DNA of 8,528 nt from Burkholderiales bacterium. Its GTDB lineage: Bacteria > Pseudomonadota > Gammaproteobacteria > Burkholderiales > Usitatibacteraceae. The stretch lies in the NCBI GenBank assembly GCA_025936275.1, contig JAICTR010000097.1, positions 1-8,528 of the forward strand, in the 5' to 3' direction. Below the pieces are notes generated by a model. That model had not been told where the DNA came from. It did no database searches and saw only the letters and a program-made list of their open reading frames with translations. How positions within the stretch are numbered: the first letter of the stretch is position 1; every line of letters begins with the position of its first letter. A program made the translations under genes and the position numbers. Shown here in pieces: positions 5,635-8,528 of this stretch.

Positions 5635-6297
5635 TCATCCGGCAGCGCGCAGCCACGGACGCACCGCCCGCGCCACGTCCTCGGGCGAGCGCACGTGCAC
5701 GGCCTGCAGCCCGGCACGCCGGGCGCCTTCCACGTTCGCCTCGGTGTCGTCGAGGAAGAGGATGCGCCGCGGCGCGACGCCGATCCGCCGCGCGATCGAT
5801 TCGAACGCCGCGCGATCGGGCTTGCGCAATCCCATCTCGCAGGACGTGAACACGCGCCGGAACGGCGCGAGCACGCCCGCATAGTCGTGCGTCCACGCCG
5901 CGCGATGCGCCTCGTTGGTGTTGCTGAAGAGGTAGAGCGGCATCGCGGGATCGATCCGCGCGAGGAGCTCGACCGTCGGTGCGATGGCCCCCGCGAACAC
6001 GCGCTCCCATCCGGCACGGAAATCGTCGTTGCAGAGGTCGATGCCGAGCGAGCCGCGCAGCGACTCGAAGTACGCGCGCGCGGTGATCTCGCCGCGCTCG
6101 TGGCGCTGGTAGGCTTCGTCGAACGAGAAGCGGCTGCGAAGGCGTGCTGCGTCCGCGCCGCAGCACGCGGCCCAATGCGCGAACACCGCATCCCAGTCGA
6201 GGTCGATCAGCACGCCGCCGAGGTCGAAGAGCAGCGCCTCGATGCGACCCTCTCCCCGGCCCTCTCCCAAGGGAGAGGGAGGCCTCTTGCTCGTCAT
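5635..6297 (-). CDS. HAD-superfamily hydrolase (subfamily IA, YihX-like sugar phosphatase)
   Basis: This is a 220-residue cytosolic phosphatase of the haloacid dehalogenase superfamily. Motif I is FDLGGVLID with nucleophile D25; the second acidic position is replaced by G27, as in the glucose-1-phosphate phosphatase YihX. Motif II is FSNTN (S125), motif III GLRKPD (K159) and motif IV FLDDTEANVEGA (D183, D184). An alpha-helical cap (about 40-105) includes QRHERGEI, also YihX-like. The substrate cannot be read from the sequence; a sugar phosphate is the best guess. The start ATG overlaps the alkB stop (ATGA), implying coupling. Residues 5-18 (RPPSPLGEGRGEGR) are encoded by a palindromic repeat and form an extension ahead of the domain, which would normally begin around residue 20. 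An in-frame 23-codon tail follows the TGA before the next stop (5565-5563), probably by chance. Confidence 0.9.
   Translation of the reverse strand: MTSKRPPSPLGEGRGEGRIEALLFDLGGVLIDLDWDAVFAHWAACCGADAARLRSRFSFDEAYQRHERGEITARAYFESLRGSLGIDLCNDDFRAGWERVFAGAIAPTVELLARIDPAMPLYLFSNTNEAHRAAWTHDYAGVLAPFRRVFTSCEMGLRKPDRAAFESIARRIGVAPRRILFLDDTEANVEGARRAGLQAVHVRSPEDVARAVRPWLRAAG
6244..6285 (+). repeat. GC-rich palindromic repeat, copy 2, inside the 5' end of the HAD gene
   Basis: This 42-nt unit matches the copy beside recJ (183-224, opposite strand) at 38 of 42 positions. Its core stem is CCCTCTCCC with GGGAGAGGG (6260-6279), loop AA. One C-G pair of copy 1 is T-A here, a compensated change that keeps the stem. 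In the minus-strand HAD frame it encodes residues 5-18. Confidence 0.8.
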
Positions 6298-6872
6298 CGC
6301 CCTTTCACCGACGTGCGAAACGTGATGGAGTAGCGCAGCGCCTTCGTCGCCGCGACGCTGTGCTGCCAGCGCCAGCGCACCTCGCCGCGCAGCACGTACG
6401 CCGAGCGCGGCGGCAGGTCGAGTGCCAGCACCGCATCGCCCTTCTTCGGCGGCCAGGGACGAAAGCGCATGCGCGCATCGGCCGCGAGCGACACGCCGAC
6501 GATCACCTCGAACTCGGGCACGTCGCGATGCCAGCCGAGCGGGGTCCCGGGACGGTATTCGCTCACCAGCGCGTGGGTGAACTCGTCCGCGGCGATGCCG
6601 AGCCACTCGCCCACCCGCGCGCGCAACGGCTCGAGGAACGGCGGCATTCCCGGCACGGGCCTGAGCTCGTTCGCATCGAAGTCGTACTGCGCGCCGAAGC
6701 TCGCGATGCGCCGGCGCGCGGTGTACTGCTTGTACTGCGCCTCGCGAAGCTCGAGCCCGCGGATCGCCTCGAGCAGCATGCGCTCCTCCCGCGGTGTGAG
6801 GAACGCGGGCACCAGCGCGAGTCCGTTGGGAAGCGCCGCGGGCTCGTCGAAGAGGGCCGATTGCGAGGACAT
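6294..6872 (-). CDS. alkB: AlkB-family alpha-ketoglutarate- and Fe(II)-dependent dioxygenase
   Basis: AlkB enzymes reverse 1-methyladenine and 3-methylcytosine damage by oxidative demethylation, using 2-oxoglutarate, O2 and Fe(II). The 192 residues contain the iron-binding H115-x-D117 (PLGWHRD) and distal H171 (WQHSV). The 2-oxoglutarate-binding arginine lies in RYSITFR (180-186). YKQYTARRRIASFGAQYDF (47-65) fits the nucleotide-recognition lid of DNA-acting members. It is close in length to E. coli AlkB (216). The cytosolic location follows from the lack of a signal peptide. It sits 51 nt downstream of an AlkA-type glycosylase gene on the same strand, which supports a role in alkylation repair. 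Its stop overlaps the HAD start. No clear Shine-Dalgarno precedes the ATG; a strong hairpin ends 8 nt upstream. The symbol is by family; the closest AlkB subgroup is not determined. Confidence 0.9.
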   Translation of the reverse strand: MSSQSALFDEPAALPNGLALVPAFLTPREERMLLEAIRGLELREAQYKQYTARRRIASFGAQYDFDANELRPVPGMPPFLEPLRARVGEWLGIAADEFTHALVSEYRPGTPLGWHRDVPEFEVIVGVSLAADARMRFRPWPPKKGDAVLALDLPPRSAYVLRGEVRWRWQHSVAATKALRYSITFRTSVKGR

Positions 6873-6880
6873 GGCAAGTG

Positions 6881-6918
6881 AAAAGGGGTCAGGTACCTTT
6901 TCGCATCTGACCCCTTTT
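6881..6918. repeat. 12-bp perfect inverted repeat filling the alkA-alkB gap
   Basis: AAAAGGGGTCAG (6881-6892) and CTGACCCCTTTT (6907-6918) are perfect inverted copies around a 14-nt loop. On either strand the transcript would form a strong hairpin ending in four U residues. It could be an intercistronic terminator or attenuator, an mRNA stabiliser, or a REP-type unit. The core GGGGTCAG resembles GGGGACAG of the element at 4903-5035. It occupies most of the 51-nt gap between the glycosylase stop and the alkB start. Confidence 0.8.
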
Positions 6919-6923
6919 CCGGT

Positions 6924-7535
6924 TCAGAAGCTCACGGGATCGAGCGACCTCCACAGGTACCACGTCGCGACCGAGCTCCACGGCGACCAGCGCTCGCCGA
7001 GCGCGCGCATCTCGTCCTTGGTGAGGGGCTCGCCGTCGTTGTAGGCGCGCTCCATGGCCCGGCGCAACCCCAGGTCGTCCACCGGCAGCACGTCCGGGCG
7101 CATGAGATGGAAGATGAGGAACATCTCCACCGTCCAGCGGCCGATGCCCTTCACGCGCACCAGGTCCTCGATGATCGCCTCGTCGGACATGCGCGCCCAG
7201 CGCCGCGGCTTCACCGCGCCGGTGTCGAAATGCGTGGCGAGGTCCTTCACGTAGAGCGACTTCTGCGAAGAGAAGCCGCAGCCGCGCAGCACCTCGACCG
7301 GCATCGCGGCGACGTTCGCGGGTGACACGGTGCCCGCCGCCGCGGCGAAGCGCGCCCAGATCGACTGCGCCGCCTTCACCGAGATCTGCTGGCCGACGAT
7401 GGAGCGGCACAAGGTCTGGAAGGCATCGCCGCGCGTTCGCAGGTCCGCCTCGGGGAACTTGCGCACGAGCTTGCGCAGCACCTTGTCGCGCTTCGCGAGG
7501 TACGCCTTCGCCTCCTCCCAGTAGTGCGGAACCAT
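6924..7535 (-). CDS. DNA-3-methyladenine glycosylase, AlkA/HhH-GPD type
   Basis: This cytosolic base-excision enzyme removes alkylated bases such as 3-methyladenine from DNA. The 203 residues carry the HhH-GPD fold. The N-terminal part of the fold has FQTLCRSIVGQQISVKAA (39-56). The helix-hairpin-helix is VRVKGIGRWTVEM (126-138), and the catalytic aspartate region LPVDDLGLRRA (150-160) follows. There are no four-cysteine iron-sulphur residues at the C-terminus, which separates it from Nth/MutY. It lacks the extra N-terminal domain of E. coli AlkA (282 residues), like the short Mag-type glycosylases. The ATG at 7535-7533 starts right before MVPHYWEEAKAYL, a typical N-terminus; the frame stays open upstream to 8123, but that stretch reads as shadow sequence. 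It is the first gene of the minus-strand series and probably cotranscribed with alkB. Its 5' end faces the divergent small gene. Confidence 0.93.
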   Translation of the reverse strand: MVPHYWEEAKAYLAKRDKVLRKLVRKFPEADLRTRGDAFQTLCRSIVGQQISVKAAQSIWARFAAAAGTVSPANVAAMPVEVLRGCGFSSQKSLYVKDLATHFDTGAVKPRRWARMSDEAIIEDLVRVKGIGRWTVEMFLIFHLMRPDVLPVDDLGLRRAMERAYNDGEPLTKDEMRALGERWSPWSSVATWYLWRSLDPVSF

Positions 7536-7595
7536 CGGCCGATTGTAGCGAACCGAATGCGGGCGGCCGTGTCCATCCCGGTTGAGCCCGAGGCC

Positions 7596-7602
7596 AAGGA
7601 GG
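7596..7602 (+). promoter_or_regulatory. Strong ribosome binding site fixing a GTG start
   Basis: AAGGAGG is a near-complete Shine-Dalgarno sequence 5 nt before GTG at 7608. It favours this start over the in-frame upstream GTG (7524) and ATG (7557), neither of which has a comparable site. Confidence 0.75.
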
Positions 7603-7607
7603 AAGCC

Positions 7608-7898
7608 GTGGCGAATACGCAACCGAAACCCGATTCGCGCAACATCCCCAACCCCGCCAAGCTCGACGGCAGCGAGATGCCGCCCCTGCACAGCGGCCGC
7701 GACGACGAGGAAACGCACGAGGAACGCCTCATCGACGAGGCGGTGGACGAGTCGTTCCCGGCGAGCGATCCGCCGGCCATCGCGCAGCCCGACAGCAGCC
7801 TCGCCGTGAAGAACGCCGCGGAGAAAGGGCGCGAGACGCCGAGCGCCGAGCCCGATCCGCGCAAGAAGAACGTGAAGCCGCGCGGCGACACGCAGTGA
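7608..7898 (+). CDS. Small acidic, probably disordered hypothetical protein with an ESFPASDPP motif
   Basis: This is a 96-residue protein of unknown function, rich in Asp, Glu, Lys, Arg and Pro. It has no signal peptide, membrane segment or cysteine. The middle EERLIDEAVDESFPASDPPA (38-57) is a motif I recall in many small uncharacterised proteobacterial proteins, often placed at or near the C-terminus; here about 39 further charged residues follow (ending KKNVKPRGDTQ). The GTG start is chosen because of the strong AAGGAGG 5 nt upstream. The gene is divergent from the AlkA-type glycosylase, with 72 nt between start codons, and is followed by a hairpin and comEC on the same strand. No function is proposed. 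Coding status is supported by the ribosome binding site, the recognisable motif and the absence of a better frame on either strand. Confidence 0.75.
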   Translation: MANTQPKPDSRNIPNPAKLDGSEMPPLHSGRDDEETHEERLIDEAVDESFPASDPPAIAQPDSSLAVKNAAEKGRETPSAEPDPRKKNVKPRGDTQ

Positions 7899-7904
7899 CC
7901 CGCT

Positions 7905-7940
7905 CCCGGCGCCTCGCGCGCCGGGTGCTTCCCTTGTAGT
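7905..7940 (+). terminator. Terminator-like hairpin after the small acidic gene
   Basis: A perfect 8-bp GC-only stem (CCCGGCGC 7905-7912 with GCGCCGGG 7918-7925) with a 5-nt loop lies 7 nt after the stop codon. It is followed by TGCTTCCCTTGTAGT, which is T-rich for this genome but has no solid T-run. It may end the small gene's transcript before comEC. Confidence 0.5.
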
Positions 7941-7993
7941 CCCTTTCCCCCGCCGCACGTCGGCGCGCGCGCCGGCCGTCGCGTTAGGACGGC

Positions 7994-8528
7994 ATGCGCG
8001 CGTTCGCGCTCGCGTTCCTCGCGGGCGCTTTCTTCCTCCAGCGGCAGCGCTCGTTGCCGGAGCCGCGCGCGGCATTGCTCGCCGCGCTCGCGGCGGCGCT
8101 CGCGTGGGCGCTGCTCTCGCCACGCCATCGCCTCGCCGGCGCGTTGCTAGCGTCCGTCTGCGGGGCCTTCCTCGGCTGGGGATATGGCGCGTGGCGCGCG
8201 GAGCTTCGCCTCGCCGAGGCGCTCCCCGCCGCGATGGAAGGCCGCGACATGGTCGTCACCGGCATCGTCGCGGGGTTGCCGCAGCCGCGCGCACGCGCGA
8301 CGCGCTTCCTCTTCGAGGTCGAATCGTGGAATGGGCGCGACGCGCGATCCACGGAGCGATGGCCGCGCACGCTCTCGCTCGCCTGGTACGACGAGGGCGA
8401 AGAAACGAGGCACGTCGCCGCCTGCGAGCGCTGGCGATTCACCGTGCGCCTCAAGCGCCCGCGCGGGCTCGCCAATCCGCACGGTTTCGACTTCGAGGCG
8501 TGGGCGCTGGAGCGCGGCATCCGCGCGA
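7994..8528 (+). CDS. comEC: ComEC/Rec2-family DNA uptake channel, N-terminal part; cut by the window end
   Basis: ComEC forms the inner-membrane channel through which single-stranded DNA enters the cell in natural transformation. The 178 visible residues start MRAFALAFLAGAFFLQ, then have two more hydrophobic stretches (LLAALAAALAWALL and LAGALLASVCGAFLGWGYG). A soluble region follows, with GRDMVVTGIVAGLPQP, and then the family hallmark LKRPRGLANPHGFDFEAWAL, GI. This is the N-terminal DUF4131/OB-like part; the competence membrane domain and the beta-lactamase-like domain of the roughly 750-residue protein lie beyond the window. The ATG at 7994 has AGGA at 7986-7989 as ribosome binding site. 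comEC near lolC-lolD is common in betaproteobacteria; here the repair genes lie between. Whether the cell is transformable cannot be judged. Confidence 0.93.
   Translation, partial: MRAFALAFLAGAFFLQRQRSLPEPRAALLAALAAALAWALLSPRHRLAGALLASVCGAFLGWGYGAWRAELRLAEALPAAMEGRDMVVTGIVAGLPQPRARATRFLFEVESWNGRDARSTERWPRTLSLAWYDEGEETRHVAACERWRFTVRLKRPRGLANPHGFDFEAWALERGIRA

Noticed and set aside
4929..6191. Minus-strand frame of about 420 codons spanning the HAD and DUF4124 genes
   Set aside because: It is a different frame from both recognised genes, and the product is Arg/Ser/Ala-rich without motifs.
7524..7607. Earlier starts (GTG 7524, ATG 7557) for the small acidic protein
   Set aside because: Neither has a Shine-Dalgarno comparable to AAGGAGG before GTG 7608, and 7524 would overlap the divergent glycosylase start.
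7961..7974. 14-nt perfect palindrome CGGCGCGCGCGCCG before comEC
   Set aside because: It is a GC-alternating run that is likely by chance in this base composition. There is no second copy or tail to support a function.
7536..8123. Upstream N-terminal extension of the AlkA-type glycosylase
   Set aside because: The frame is open, but the sequence is antisense to the small acidic gene and comEC and shows no domain. The ATG at 7535 gives a family-like N-terminus.
1..8528. CRISPR arrays, tRNA or rRNA genes, integrase, transposase or toxin-antitoxin genes
   Set aside because: I looked for regular spaced repeats, cloverleaf-like stems and family motifs on both strands and saw none.

Overview
The window is GC-rich chromosomal DNA of a proteobacterium, most likely a betaproteobacterium. 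The evidence is the high GC content, the recJ-prfB neighbourhood, an RpfE-like gene directly upstream of recJ, one LolC-type permease followed by lolD, and a comEC gene nearby. The taxonomic call is inference from gene content and order. It looks like a core region that has collected several short palindromic repeats, with no phage, plasmid or CRISPR material.

Left part (1-2913, minus strand): three genes run rpfE-like -> recJ -> prfB. rpfE and recJ overlap by 8 nt. prfB starts after a 69-nt gap that holds a GC-rich palindromic repeat, and it leaves the window. The visible prfB piece contains the classic RF2 autoregulatory +1 frameshift site. A short divergent promoter region (2914-2983) separates rpfE from the next block.

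Middle part (2984-4904, plus strand): lolC and lolD overlap by 8 nt and encode the inner-membrane lipoprotein-releasing ABC transporter. lolD converges on a minus-strand gene. The junction is a 133-bp element with 37-nt inverted arms, overlapping the lolD stop codon and supplying the last 25 codons of the opposing DUF4124-type gene.

Right part (4958-7535, minus strand): this block reads AlkA-type DNA glycosylase -> AlkB-type dioxygenase -> HAD phosphatase -> DUF4124 envelope protein. The two DNA-alkylation repair genes are separated only by a long hairpin. The alkB stop overlaps the HAD start. The first codons of the HAD gene lie in a second copy of the repeat found beside recJ.

Far right (7608-8528, plus strand): a small acidic hypothetical protein with a strong Shine-Dalgarno sequence, a terminator-like hairpin, and the 5' part of comEC (DNA-uptake channel), cut by the window end.

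The most notable signal not explained by ordinary genes is the set of REP-like palindromic elements. Two of them have become protein-coding sequence at the ends of genes. I see no convincing evidence for a wholly new defence or metabolic system.
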